From the NCBI RefSeq assembly GCF_000716595.1, contig NZ_JNXC01000021.1:1-64000 (forward strand): a stretch of DNA of 64,000 nucleotides, written 5' to 3'. Made by a program: the position numbers and the translations under genes. This DNA comes from Saccharothrix sp. NRRL B-16314 (lineage in GTDB: Bacteria; Actinomycetota; Actinomycetes; Mycobacteriales; Pseudonocardiaceae). The notes beneath the pieces are model-generated. The model was not told the DNA's origin, made no database searches, and saw only the letters and a program-made list of their open reading frames with translations. Positions 24,685 through 34,098 of this stretch are shown one piece after another; the stretch's first letter is position 1, and each line of letters opens with the position of its first letter.

Positions 24685-27086
24685 GCCCGAGCATGACCGC
24701 GCGCCCCGTGTTGTCCCGACAGGTCTCGCAGGTCCTGGAGGTCGTCGCGGCCGGGTCCGCCGTGCGACTCGGGATCGTCGCGCCCGGCGGGTACGGGAAG
24801 ACGACCGTGCTGCGGGAGGTCGAGCGGGCGTTCGAGGACGCCGGCACGCCCGCCACCGTCGTGGACGACGCCCACCTGCTGCCGGACGCCGAGCTGCTGG
24901 CCCTGCGCGCACGGGTCGAACGCGGCGACGAGAGCGTGGTGGTCGCCTACCGGCCCTGGCCGCGGTCGCGGGCGCTGGCGGCGCTGGCCGAGTCGCTCGG
25001 CCGGTCGCGGCCGTCGCTGATGCTCGAACCGCTGACCCGCGAGCAGGTGCGGGCGGTGCTGCCCGCGTCCGCTCGGGGGCTGGTGGACTTCGTGCACCAG
25101 CAGACCGGCGGCGTGCCGCGGTTCGTGCGGCGGCTGGCGGGGCTGACCGCCGCGGAGGTGCCGGCGGAGGTGGTGGCGTCGTTCCGGGTCGACCTGGACT
25201 GGCTGGACCCCGACGTGCAGAAGTACCTGCTGGCCGCCGAAGCCGGTGCGGCGCTGCGGCTCGACCTGCTCGGCGGGCTGCTCGGCGGTGACGCGGACGC
25301 GGTCGGCGACGTGATCGAGGCGGGCCGGGCCACCGGGCTGGTGTCGGCGGACGGGACGCTGCCGCCGATCGCGCGCACGGCGGTGGCCGCGTTGAGCCGG
25401 ACGGACCGGCGGATCGCGGTGCGGCAGCGGCTGGCCGAGCTGCAACTGCGGTCCGGTGGTCCGGTGCTGGAACTGGTGCGGCCGTTGGTCGGCCTGGGCG
25501 GGACGGGCGTCGGAGCCGGCGGTCAGGCGGGCGTCGCCGGGCCGGAGCTGGCGGCGGCGTTCCGGGCGGCGGCCGACGAGGCGCTGGCCACCGACCCGGC
25601 GCTGGCGGAACGGCTGCTGGCGGCCATCGGCACGCCGAGCGCCGAAGTGGCCGTGCGGCGGGCGACGGCGGCGGCGATGGCGGGCGACCTCGACGCGGCG
25701 ATGAGGCTGGCGGACCAGGTCATCTCCAGCGGTGACACGGCGCATCGCGGCACGGCCGCCGAGGTGGCCGCGATCGCGTTGGCGCACCGGGGGCAGCTGG
25801 CGCGCGGCACCGAGCTGCACAGGTGGTCGCCGAGCTCCACGTCGGCGGCGTTCGCGGTGATCGGTCAGGTCGGCACCGGGCGGCTGCCCGAGGCGCCGTT
25901 GCCGGTCGCGCCGCCGACCATGCTCGACGGCGGTGCTGCCCTGATGGCGCAAGGGGTGGTGGAGTCGGTCACGTCGTCCGCCACCACCTCACTGTCCACT
26001 TTGGTCCGCGCGGCCGGGTTGCTGGAGCCCGCGGGCAAGGCCGTGCTGCTGCCGGACACGCCCGCCGCGCTGGCCGCGCTGGTGGCGTTGCACAGCGGTG
26101 AGCCGGGTGTCGCCGAGTCCGTGCTGGACCGGGCGGTGGCGACGTCGTCGGGCGGCGCGCTGATGGCCGTGCGGCACCGGCTGCTGCGGGGCTGGATCGC
26201 GATGCAGCGGGGCAACCTCGCGCAGGCGCGGGAGACGTTGGTGGCGCTGCGGAAGGCAGGGAGGCCGCTGGAGCCGCGCGACTGGCTGTTCGCGGTGGCG
26301 CTGGAGATCGGCATCGCCCGGCGCAACAGCGACCTGGCCACGTTGAAGCGCACGTGGGAGCAGGCGTGCGAGGCGGTGCTGCGGCACCCCGTCGACCTGT
26401 TCACGTTCCTGCCGCTGGGCGAGTTCGCCACCGCCGCCGCACGGCTGCGCGACCAGCACCGGTTGGCGCCGCACCTGCTCGTGGCGCGGGACCTGCTGCG
26501 CGACCTGGGCGATCCGAGCCTGTGGGCCGTGCCGCTGCACTGGAGCGCGCTGCACGCAGCGATCATCGCCGAGGAGACGTCGGTCGCCGAGGAGCACGCG
26601 GCCTCGCTGGCCGCGTGCCGGGACCGGAGCCGGTACGCCGGGATCGTGTCGGTCGCGGCGGAGAGCTGGCTGGACGTGCTGGCGGGCAAGGTGGACGCCG
26701 ACCAGGTGGAGGACGCCGCCCGCGGGCTGCACGCCGTCGGCCAGTGGTGGGACGCCGCCCGCCTGGCCGGTCAAGCCGCGATACGGACGTCGGACCGGCA
26801 GGCGATGGTGCGGTTGCTGGACTGCGCGCGGCTGCTCCAGGGACGGACGACGGGCGTGGCGCGCAAGCAGCCCGAGCCGGTGGCGGAGACCGACGCCGGG
26901 AAGCTCAGCGACCGCGAGCGCGAGGTGGCCGAGCTGGTCGTCGGCGGGCTCACGTACAAGCAGGTCGGCGACCGGCTGTTCATCTCGGCGAAGACGGTCG
27001 AGCACCACATGGCCCGGATCCGGCAGCGGCTGGGCTGCGGCAGCCGGGCGGAGCTGCTGGACCAGCTCCGCCAGATCGTCGGCTAG
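24681..27086 (+). CDS. STAND ATPase LuxR-family regulator, MalT/IniR-like
   Basis: An 801-residue regulator. The N-terminal P-loop PGGYGKTT (Lys40) begins a MalT-like STAND NTPase domain. A long helical-repeat sensor region follows, and the last 65 residues are a LuxR HTH (LSDREREVAELVVGGLTYKQ, then a recognition helix). Starts: TTG at 24681 with AGGA 6 bp upstream and a 4-bp overlap with the Hsp70-like gene, or ATG at 24693. Mycobacterial iniBAC also has a large regulator gene next to it (Rv0339c/IniR type), so this is the probable activator of the divergent iniB-iniA-iniC-like operon. The inducer is unknown. Confidence 0.8.
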   Translation: MSPSMTARPVLSRQVSQVLEVVAAGSAVRLGIVAPGGYGKTTVLREVERAFEDAGTPATVVDDAHLLPDAELLALRARVERGDESVVVAYRPWPRSRALAALAESLGRSRPSLMLEPLTREQVRAVLPASARGLVDFVHQQTGGVPRFVRRLAGLTAAEVPAEVVASFRVDLDWLDPDVQKYLLAAEAGAALRLDLLGGLLGGDADAVGDVIEAGRATGLVSADGTLPPIARTAVAALSRTDRRIAVRQRLAELQLRSGGPVLELVRPLVGLGGTGVGAGGQAGVAGPELAAAFRAAADEALATDPALAERLLAAIGTPSAEVAVRRATAAAMAGDLDAAMRLADQVISSGDTAHRGTAAEVAAIALAHRGQLARGTELHRWSPSSTSAAFAVIGQVGTGRLPEAPLPVAPPTMLDGGAALMAQGVVESVTSSATTSLSTLVRAAGLLEPAGKAVLLPDTPAALAALVALHSGEPGVAESVLDRAVATSSGGALMAVRHRLLRGWIAMQRGNLAQARETLVALRKAGRPLEPRDWLFAVALEIGIARRNSDLATLKRTWEQACEAVLRHPVDLFTFLPLGEFATAAARLRDQHRLAPHLLVARDLLRDLGDPSLWAVPLHWSALHAAIIAEETSVAEEHAASLAACRDRSRYAGIVSVAAESWLDVLAGKVDADQVEDAARGLHAVGQWWDAARLAGQAAIRTSDRQAMVRLLDCARLLQGRTTGVARKQPEPVAETDAGKLSDREREVAELVVGGLTYKQVGDRLFISAKTVEHHMARIRQRLGCGSRAELLDQLRQIVG

Positions 27087-27589
27087 TCCGGCACCACTTC
27101 GCGTGACCTGCTCGCGTGCAGCAGGACGAGCCCCAGCGCGGCGACCACGAAGTTCTGGAACGCGGCGGACAGCCCGTTCCAGTCCTTCGACTGCCACATC
27201 ACGAACCACTCGCCGCCGATCGCGATGAACCCGCCCCCGAACAGCAGCACCTGCATCACCCAGCCGGTGGACGACAGCCGCCGCGCGGTCTCCTCCCGGC
27301 CGCGCAGCCAGGCGACCAGCCCGGCCACCAACACCAGCGCGGTGACCGCTTCCCACGCGATGATCATCACGTAGGCGATGGTCACGAGCGTCGGGTTGGT
27401 GATCGCGCGCCACGTCGTGTTGGGCGACCCGAACGTCGTGTCCATCGCGAACACGTGTTGGACGAACGCGTGGTTGGTCGGGTAGTCGGTGATGTTCCCG
27501 AACGCCACGAGACCCATGTAGAGCGCGGTGATGCCGGTCAGTGCCGTGATCGCCGCCTGCGGGCTCCCCACCCTGGCAAGTAAACGCAT
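27083..27589 (-). CDS. DUF2165 small integral membrane protein
   Basis: A 168-residue protein with about four transmembrane helices, starting with the segment AAITALTGITALYMGLVAFG and ending with FVVAALGLVLLHA. The segment WVMQVLLFGGGFIAIGGEWF is characteristic of DUF2165 predicted small integral membrane proteins. Function is unknown. It is convergent with the STAND regulator, with a 4-bp overlap of the two 3' ends, and about 40 bp from the nSTAND gene on the same strand. Confidence 0.8.
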   Translation of the reverse strand: MRLLARVGSPQAAITALTGITALYMGLVAFGNITDYPTNHAFVQHVFAMDTTFGSPNTTWRAITNPTLVTIAYVMIIAWEAVTALVLVAGLVAWLRGREETARRLSSTGWVMQVLLFGGGFIAIGGEWFVMWQSKDWNGLSAAFQNFVVAALGLVLLHASRSREVVPD

Positions 27590-27631
27590 GATCTGTAGAA
27601 CCTAGTCACGATCGGGTGGTTGTCCATCGGT

Positions 27632-30600
27632 TCACGGGCACGGGGGTTCGTAGTCCAGCTGCGGCAGGTGCTCGTGCCACCGCTCCTCCGGCAGCACACC
27701 CTTGGTCCTGGCGCAGATCCGCTCGATCGCGTGCTGGAGGTCGAGGTTCCACACCCGCACCGTGCTGTCGGAGCTGGTGGACGCCAGGACCTGGCCGTCC
27801 GGGCCGAACACGAGGTCCCGCAGCCCGCCGTCGTGCCCGGTCAGCACCTGCCCGAGCGGCGCGGCGCGGTGCAGGTCGTGCACGTCCCACAGCCGGATGG
27901 CGCGGTCCTCGCCGCCGCTGGCCAGCGTCTGCCCGTCCGGGCTGAACGCCACCGCCACCGCGCCCTCGACGTGACCGGTGAGCGGCGCGCCGATCGGCTT
28001 GACCCGGCTCGGCGAGGTCAGGTCCCACAGCCGGATCGTCCGGTCGTCGCCCGCGGTGGCGAGGGTGCGGCCGTCGGGGCTGACGTCGCCCGCCCGGACC
28101 GCCGCGGTGTGCCCGGTCAGCGGGTGCCCGAGCGGCTGGGCGGTGGCCGGGTCCGCGACGTCCCACAGCCGCACGGTCTGGTCCGCGCCCGCCGTGATCA
28201 GCGTCTTCCCGTCGGGCGTGAACCCGGCGTAGTGCACGTACTCGCCGTGCCCGACGAGCGGGCGCCCGAGCGGCTCCGGGTGCTCGCGGTCCCTGATGTC
28301 CCACAGCTGGACGGACTCGTCGTCGTGCCCGGTGACCAGCACCTCGCCGTCCGGCCGGAACGCCACCGGCGAGCTGTACCGGGTGCCCACGGCGATCGGC
28401 TCGCCCAGCGGACGGGGGTGGTCCGGGTCGGTGAAGTCCCACAGCCGCACCGACTTGTCGCTCACGGTGGCCAGCGTCCGGCCGTCGTCGCTCAACGCGA
28501 GCGACCAGACGCCCTCGCCGTGCGAGAACGAGGCGGACGACCTGGGCGCGTTCGGGTCGGTCAGGTCCCACGTCCGGATCGAGTGGTCCTCGCTGGCCGA
28601 CACCAGCCGGTGGTCGTCGGGCGTGAAGCGGGGGCCGATGGTGCGGCCCGAGTGCCCGACGAGCACCCCGCGCGGCAGCGACCACAGCCGGACGACGGCG
28701 TCGTGGCTGCCGGTGGCCAGGGTGGCGCCGTCGGGGCTGAACGACACCGCGTAGACGATGCCGTTGCGCCCGGCCAGCGGCTTGCCGAGCGGCACGGCGT
28801 GCGCGGGGTCGGTGACGTTCCACACCCGGGTGGTGCCGTCCGCGCCGGACGTCGCCAGCACCCGGCCGTCCGGGCTGAACGCCACCGACCACACGCCCTC
28901 GGTGTGGTCGGTCAGCGGCCGGCCGAGCGGCCGGGGCAGGGCCGGGTCGGCGAGGTCGAACAGCCGCACGTGGTGGTCCTCGCTGCCGGTGGCCAGCACC
29001 CGGCCGTCCGGGCTGAACGCCAGCGAGCGGACCGTGTTGTCGAACCCGGTGATCGGCTCGCCCAGCGGCTTCGGGTCGTGCCGGTCCCGCACGTCGAACA
29101 CCGCGACGGTCCGGTCGTCGCCGCCGGTCGCGAGCAGCGTGCCGTCGTGGTTGAACGCCACCGACCGCACCTGCCCGGTGTGCCGGCCGAGCGGTTCGCC
29201 CAGCCGCTCCGGCGCGGACGGGTCGGACACGTCCCACAGGCGGGCCGTGCTGTCGCCGTTGGCGGTGACCAGCGTCCGGGAGTCCGGCGTGAACGCGAGC
29301 AGGTAGATCGTGCCGTTGTCGCCGTTCAGCGGCTCACCGAGGGAACGCGGGCGCGCCGGGTCGGCGACGTCCCACAGGCGCACCGTCTTGTCGTCGCCCG
29401 CGGTGGCCAGCGTCCGGCCGTCCGGGCTGAACACCGCGGACGTCACCCAGCCGGTGTGACCGGCCAGCGGCGAGCCGAGCGCCTTCGGGTCGTCCGGGTC
29501 GCGCAGGTCCCACAGCCGGACGGTCTGGTCGAAGCTGGCGCTGGCCAGGGTCTTGCCGTCGGGTGAGAACGACGTCAGGTACACCGGCCCGGTGTGCCCG
29601 GCCAGCGGCATCGCCAGCGGCGACGTCTGGGTGGACAGCAGCCGGGTGCGCACGTCGCGGTCGTCGGGCCGCATCCGGTGCGCCACCAGGGCCAGCTGCG
29701 CGGACAGCGACGGGTCGGCCTCCTTCAGCCGGTCCGCCTCGGCCACGACCTGCCGGAACACCGCGTCGTCGCGCTGGCGGACCGCCAGCACCGCGGCGGT
29801 GGCGGCGATCAGCGCGAGCACGACCACGCACGCCACCGCCGCGCGTCTGCCCCAGGCGGCCCGCCGGCGGGACTGCATCGACACGGCGAGGAAGTCCTGC
29901 GCGGTGCCGGTGAGGCCTTGCGGACCGGCCGCGTCCGCCCAGTGCCGCGCCGTCTCCAGCCGGGCGCCCCGGTAGAGCAGCGACGAGTCCCGGTCCTGGC
30001 CCGCCCACGTCGCCGCGTCCTCCTCCAGCCGCTGCCGCAGCAGCTGGCCCTCCCGGTCCTGGTCGATCCAGCTGCGCAGCCGCGGCCACGCCTGGAGCAG
30101 CGCCTCGTGGGTGATCTCCACCGAGCCGGCGTCGAGCGTCACCAGCCGGGCGCGGGCCAGCACCTCCAGCGCCGCCTCGCCCGCGGCCTGGTTCGAGGCC
30201 TGGTCGACGAGCTCGTGCCGGGTGGACCGGCGGCGGGTGTCCTGCGTGTCCTCGCCGACGCGCACCAGGCGCAGCAGCAACGGCCGCGCGGCCTGCTGGG
30301 CGTCCGGCGCGAGGTCGGCCCACGCCCGTTCGGCGGTCGCCGCGACCGCGCCCTGGATGCCGCCCGCCGAGCGGTAGCCCGCGATGGTCAGCTTGCCCGC
30401 CTGCCGGCGTTGCCAGGTGGCCAGCAGGGCGTGTGAGAGCAGCGGCAACGCGCCCGCGTCGTACGCGCCCTGACCGGCTCTCGCCTGCGCGCGCCCGCTG
30501 CGCACGCCCAGGTCGCGCAGCATCAGCTCGATCAGCCCCGGTTCCAGTTGCAGGCCCGCCGCCTTCGCCGGCCGTGACACCGCCTCGCGCAGCTCGGCCG

Positions 30601-31690
30601 ACGTCATCGGCCCGAGCACCATCTGCCGGTCCTGCAACGCGTCCGCCAGCTCCGGGAACGCGAGGCAGCGGCCGTAGAAGTCGGCGCGCACGCCCACCAG
30701 CACCACCGCGGGCGGCGTTCCGCCGGGTACGGCCGGCGTGCAGGCCACGTGCAGCGCCTGCACGAACACCTGCACCCGGTTCTCGTCCGAGGACAGCGTG
30801 AACGCCTCCTCGAACTGGTCGACCACGACCACCACCCGGTCGCCGCCGTGCCGCTCAGCGTGTGCCGCGAACGCCGCCCGGATCTGCGCGGCGAACCGCA
30901 GCACGCCCATCAGCGTCTGCCCGAGGAACGTGTCGGGACCGTGCCCGGACGCCACCAGGTCCTGGTCCATCCCGTCCAGGCTGAGCGCCATGTCCATGAT
31001 TTCGGCCAATTCCGGCACCTGCCGGACCAATTCGCGCACCGGGTCCGCGCCGGGCGTGATGACGACCGAAGGCCATTTCGTGGAACCGGGCAGCGCCAGC
31101 GCGCCGTCCCGAATGGACGGAATGACGCCCGCGCGCACCAATGACGATTTCCCGGCGCCGGAAGCACCGACCAGCATCACGATTCCGCCGGTTTCCGCGG
31201 CACTTCCCAACCGGGACACCAAAGCGGCGGTGCTGCGTTCCCGGCCGAAGAACCAACCGGAATCCTCCGGCTGGAACGCGGCCAGTCCCCGGTACGGGCA
31301 CACGCCGATGCCGTCGGAACTCGGCGGGTCCTCGTCCTCGCCCGCAGACGCCGGGCTGGCCAGCGCCTCCTCCCACAGCGCGCGCCACGCGTCCAGGTCG
31401 TACAAACCGGCTGCGGGCGGCTGCGGGCGGGTCTTGCGGGCCTCGCCGATGAGGACTTCCAGCACTACGGAGAGTGCCGAGAACCGGGCCGGCACGTTGC
31501 GCCCGCGGCGCCAGTCGCTGACCCGTTGAGCCGTCGCCCGGACGGGCCGGCCGCGCTCGTCCGTGCGCCGGGCACGGCCGACCGACTCGGTCACCTTTTT
31601 CAGCGGCGGGTCGCCCGCTTCCGCGTAGAGCAACGCGAACCGCTCCGCGAACACGATGCGGGGACCCGACCCCTGACCGGAACCAGCCAT
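27632..31690 (-). CDS. nSTAND1 NTPase with N-terminal HTH, one TM helix and 14 WD40 repeats
   Basis: A 1352-residue signalling protein. Residues 1-100 resemble an actinobacterial HTH-like domain (KKVTESVGRAR, TAQRVSDWRRGRNVP). The nSTAND1 domain begins at CPYRGLAAFQPEDSGWFFGR (about 132-151) with Walker A GASGAGKSS (Lys181) and VVVVDQFEEAF as Walker B. A hydrophobic helix lies near 605-630, which suggests membrane anchoring. From about 690 to the end I count 14 WD40 repeats, enough for two seven-bladed propellers, most with SPDG and LWD motifs. Such STAND proteins act as ligand-triggered switches, sometimes in defence; the partner is unknown and the gene stands alone. Confidence 0.9.
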   Translation of the reverse strand: MAGSGQGSGPRIVFAERFALLYAEAGDPPLKKVTESVGRARRTDERGRPVRATAQRVSDWRRGRNVPARFSALSVVLEVLIGEARKTRPQPPAAGLYDLDAWRALWEEALASPASAGEDEDPPSSDGIGVCPYRGLAAFQPEDSGWFFGRERSTAALVSRLGSAAETGGIVMLVGASGAGKSSLVRAGVIPSIRDGALALPGSTKWPSVVITPGADPVRELVRQVPELAEIMDMALSLDGMDQDLVASGHGPDTFLGQTLMGVLRFAAQIRAAFAAHAERHGGDRVVVVVDQFEEAFTLSSDENRVQVFVQALHVACTPAVPGGTPPAVVLVGVRADFYGRCLAFPELADALQDRQMVLGPMTSAELREAVSRPAKAAGLQLEPGLIELMLRDLGVRSGRAQARAGQGAYDAGALPLLSHALLATWQRRQAGKLTIAGYRSAGGIQGAVAATAERAWADLAPDAQQAARPLLLRLVRVGEDTQDTRRRSTRHELVDQASNQAAGEAALEVLARARLVTLDAGSVEITHEALLQAWPRLRSWIDQDREGQLLRQRLEEDAATWAGQDRDSSLLYRGARLETARHWADAAGPQGLTGTAQDFLAVSMQSRRRAAWGRRAAVACVVVLALIAATAAVLAVRQRDDAVFRQVVAEADRLKEADPSLSAQLALVAHRMRPDDRDVRTRLLSTQTSPLAMPLAGHTGPVYLTSFSPDGKTLASASFDQTVRLWDLRDPDDPKALGSPLAGHTGWVTSAVFSPDGRTLATAGDDKTVRLWDVADPARPRSLGEPLNGDNGTIYLLAFTPDSRTLVTANGDSTARLWDVSDPSAPERLGEPLGRHTGQVRSVAFNHDGTLLATGGDDRTVAVFDVRDRHDPKPLGEPITGFDNTVRSLAFSPDGRVLATGSEDHHVRLFDLADPALPRPLGRPLTDHTEGVWSVAFSPDGRVLATSGADGTTRVWNVTDPAHAVPLGKPLAGRNGIVYAVSFSPDGATLATGSHDAVVRLWSLPRGVLVGHSGRTIGPRFTPDDHRLVSASEDHSIRTWDLTDPNAPRSSASFSHGEGVWSLALSDDGRTLATVSDKSVRLWDFTDPDHPRPLGEPIAVGTRYSSPVAFRPDGEVLVTGHDDESVQLWDIRDREHPEPLGRPLVGHGEYVHYAGFTPDGKTLITAGADQTVRLWDVADPATAQPLGHPLTGHTAAVRAGDVSPDGRTLATAGDDRTIRLWDLTSPSRVKPIGAPLTGHVEGAVAVAFSPDGQTLASGGEDRAIRLWDVHDLHRAAPLGQVLTGHDGGLRDLVFGPDGQVLASTSSDSTVRVWNLDLQHAIERICARTKGVLPEERWHEHLPQLDYEPPCP

Positions 31691-32611
31691 CCGCGGCGTG
31701 CCTCCTCAGGTCCGGTGTTCCGGACCGGAAAACCGGATGTGAACGCGTGAACAGGTCGTTTGCCGACCGGTGCAGCTCTGGGCAGTCCACCCTAACGACT
31801 TGCACTGCCAAGCTGGCCAGGACGTTCCGGTGACGTCGTCAAGTTGTGCGAAGGGACCGGTCAAAGTGGTTTCGCAGACAACTACCGCGAGTGGCAGAGC
31901 GTTCTCCGCTGAGGAGTCCTGGGGGTCTTCTCAGCGCTGTGCGCCGAACCGGCCCGGTCGGTGGAACGGTGCGGCGACCTGCCATGCCGACCGGGGTTGA
32001 CGGTGAGTGGGCCGGCCGCGCGCCGGTCACGGCCCGTGAGGACCGGGGCTTCCCCGGTGAAGCACGGGTCTGCCGGATCCTCCGGACGGTGCTGGACGCG
32101 CACCAGCGGGACCGGTCCGAGGTGAGGCTGGACCTGCTGGCCCGGATCGCCGGCCCGCCGGTCGTGCCGGTCTTCGACTCCCGGTGCTTCGACTGAGACC
32201 CGTCGCCCTTCCCCTCGGGTAGTGCCGCACATCGCGGTGTGGCATTACCGGAGTCGGCACTATCGCCGCAGCCACGGACTATCGAGGCAGCCACTATCCG
32301 GCCGGCCACTTCCGGGTCCGCGACTTTCGGGTAGGCCACTGTCGGGTACGTCACTATCGCGCCAGGCGTTATCGGGTCAGTGTTTTCGGGCCGGTCACTC
32401 CCAGGGCGGGCACTGCCGGGTCAGCCGCCGGCAAGGCGGGCACGGCACGTCCGAGACCGGCACAGCCGAGGCCAGGACTGCCTGGATCGGGACCGTCGGG
32501 AACAGCGCTGTTGGGATCGGGACTGTCGGGATCAGGCCTGCCGATGCCGCGTTTTCCTCCCTGTCGCATTTCCGCCGGCCACCGGTCGGTCGGGTGACCG
32601 ATGCTGGTGCC
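31691..32611. other. Long intergenic region without a convincing gene
   Basis: This 921-bp stretch separates the nSTAND gene from ada-alkA. I see no gene with family support. A weak plus-strand frame at about 31983-32196 encodes roughly 70 residues ending PVVPVFDSRCFD, but has no clear ribosome binding site. From 32241 onward the region is a degenerate 15-bp tandem repeat, open in the same frame as the downstream alkA-type gene. Confidence 0.6.
32241..32545. repeat. Degenerate 15-bp tandem repeat, about 20 units
   Basis: Units related to GCCACTATCGGGTCA follow one another, for example at 32290, 32305, 32320, 32335, 32350 and 32365; later units resemble GATCGGGACTGTCGG (around 32500). One unit carries a 4-bp insertion near 32280. 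Read in the alkA frame they give an LSGRP-like pentapeptide pattern, but coding is not supported by a start signal. Confidence 0.7.
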
Positions 32612-34069
32612 GTGCACGAAGACGCGGAACGCTGTGTCCGGGCCGTCAAGTCCAAGGACGCCCGGTTCGACGGGTGGTTCTTCACCGCCGTCCTGACCAC
32701 CCGGATCTACTGCCGGCCGAGTTGTCCGGTCGCGCCGCCCAAGGTGGAGAACATGCGGTTCTACCCGAGCGCGGCGGCGGCCCAACAAGCCGGGTTCCGG
32801 GCGTGCAAGCGGTGCCGTCCCGACGCGTCACCCGGATCGCCGCTGTGGAACCACCGCGCGGACTCGGTGGCGAAGGCCATGCGGCTGATCGCGGACGGCG
32901 TGGTGGACCGCGACGGCGTGCCCGGCCTGGCCGTCCGGCTCGGGTACAGCGTCCGGCAGGTCGAACGGCTGCTGCTCGCCGAACTGGGCGCCGGACCGTT
33001 GGCGTTGGCCAGGGCGCAGCGCGCGCAGACGGCGCGGCTGCTCATCGAGACCACGTCTTTGCCGATGGTCGAGGTCGCGTCGGCGGCCGGGTTCGCCAGC
33101 GTCCGGGCGTTCAACGAGACGGTGCGCGAGGTGTTCGGGCTGTCGCCGACCGACCTGCGCACCCGTCGACGGCCCGCGCCGGACACCCCCGGCGTGCTGT
33201 CGCTGAGGCTGCCGTTCCGCGCGCCGCTGCGCCCGGACAACCTCTTCGGCCACCTCGCGGCGACCGGCGTGCCGGGGGTGGAGGAGTGGCGTGACGGCGC
33301 CTACCGGCGGACCCTGCGGCTGCCGCACGGGCACGCGGTGGTGTCGCTGAGCCCGCAGGCCGACCACGTGGCGTGCCGGCTGGCGTTGAGCGACCTGCGG
33401 GACCTGTCGATCGCCATCGCCCGGTGCCGTCGCCTGCTCGACCTCGACGCCGACCCGGTCGCGGTGGACGACGAACTGCGGTCGGACCCGCTGCTCGCGC
33501 CCGTGGTGGACGCGGCACCGGGACGGCGCGTGCCCGGCACGGTGGACGCCGCCGAGTTCGCGGTGCGCGCGGTGCTCGGGCAGCAGGTGTCGACGGCCGC
33601 CGCCCGCACCCACGCCGGTCGGCTGGTGGCGGCGGTGGGCGAGGAGGTCGAGGACGTCGGCCTCACCCACCTGTTCCCGACGCCGTCCGCGCTGGCCTCC
33701 CTCGACCCGGCGCTGCTGGCCATGCCGCAGTCCCGCAAGATCGCGTTCCGCGCGCTGGTGGAGGCGTTGGACGGCGGTTCGCTCGACCTGGGGGTCGGCG
33801 CGGACTGGGCGAAGGCGCGGGCGGACCTGACGGCGTTGCCCGGTTTCGGGCCGTGGACGGTGGAGGTGATCGCGATGCGGGCGCTGGGCGACCCCGACGC
33901 GTTCATCCCCACCGACCTCGGCATCCGGATCGCCTCCCGCACCCTCGGCCTGCCCGACACCCCCGCCGCCCTGGTGCGGCGTGCCCAGCGGTGGCGCCCC
34001 TGGCGGGCGTACGCCGTCCAGTACCTCTGGGCCACCGGTGACCACGCGGTCAACCGGCTGCCCGCCTGA
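32612..34069 (+). CDS. alkA: Ada-AlkA fusion: DNA alkylation sensor/3-methyladenine DNA glycosylase
   Basis: A 485-residue fusion. Residues 1-75 are an Ada-type zinc domain with YCRPSCPV and ACKRCRPD, the Cys tetrad that accepts methyl groups from phosphotriesters. An AraC-type HTH follows (about 80-180, with VASAAGFASVRAFNE). From about 190 is AlkA: the HhH-GPD motif LPGFGPWTVEV and catalytic Asp435 in FIPTDLG. It removes alkylated bases and probably senses methylation to induce itself and the downstream ogt. The GTG at 32612 fits family starts; the frame is open 390 bp further upstream through a tandem repeat. This three-domain fusion is common in actinobacteria. Confidence 0.9.
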   Translation: MHEDAERCVRAVKSKDARFDGWFFTAVLTTRIYCRPSCPVAPPKVENMRFYPSAAAAQQAGFRACKRCRPDASPGSPLWNHRADSVAKAMRLIADGVVDRDGVPGLAVRLGYSVRQVERLLLAELGAGPLALARAQRAQTARLLIETTSLPMVEVASAAGFASVRAFNETVREVFGLSPTDLRTRRRPAPDTPGVLSLRLPFRAPLRPDNLFGHLAATGVPGVEEWRDGAYRRTLRLPHGHAVVSLSPQADHVACRLALSDLRDLSIAIARCRRLLDLDADPVAVDDELRSDPLLAPVVDAAPGRRVPGTVDAAEFAVRAVLGQQVSTAAARTHAGRLVAAVGEEVEDVGLTHLFPTPSALASLDPALLAMPQSRKIAFRALVEALDGGSLDLGVGADWAKARADLTALPGFGPWTVEVIAMRALGDPDAFIPTDLGIRIASRTLGLPDTPAALVRRAQRWRPWRAYAVQYLWATGDHAVNRLPA

Positions 34070-34098
34070 AAGGAACCCCCTGTGATCGGAAACCGCAG

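Noticed and set aside
31846..32196. Small plus-strand gene before ada-alkA
   Set aside because: The last 70 codons look partly protein-like, but there is no ribosome binding site or recognisable family, so it was not called.
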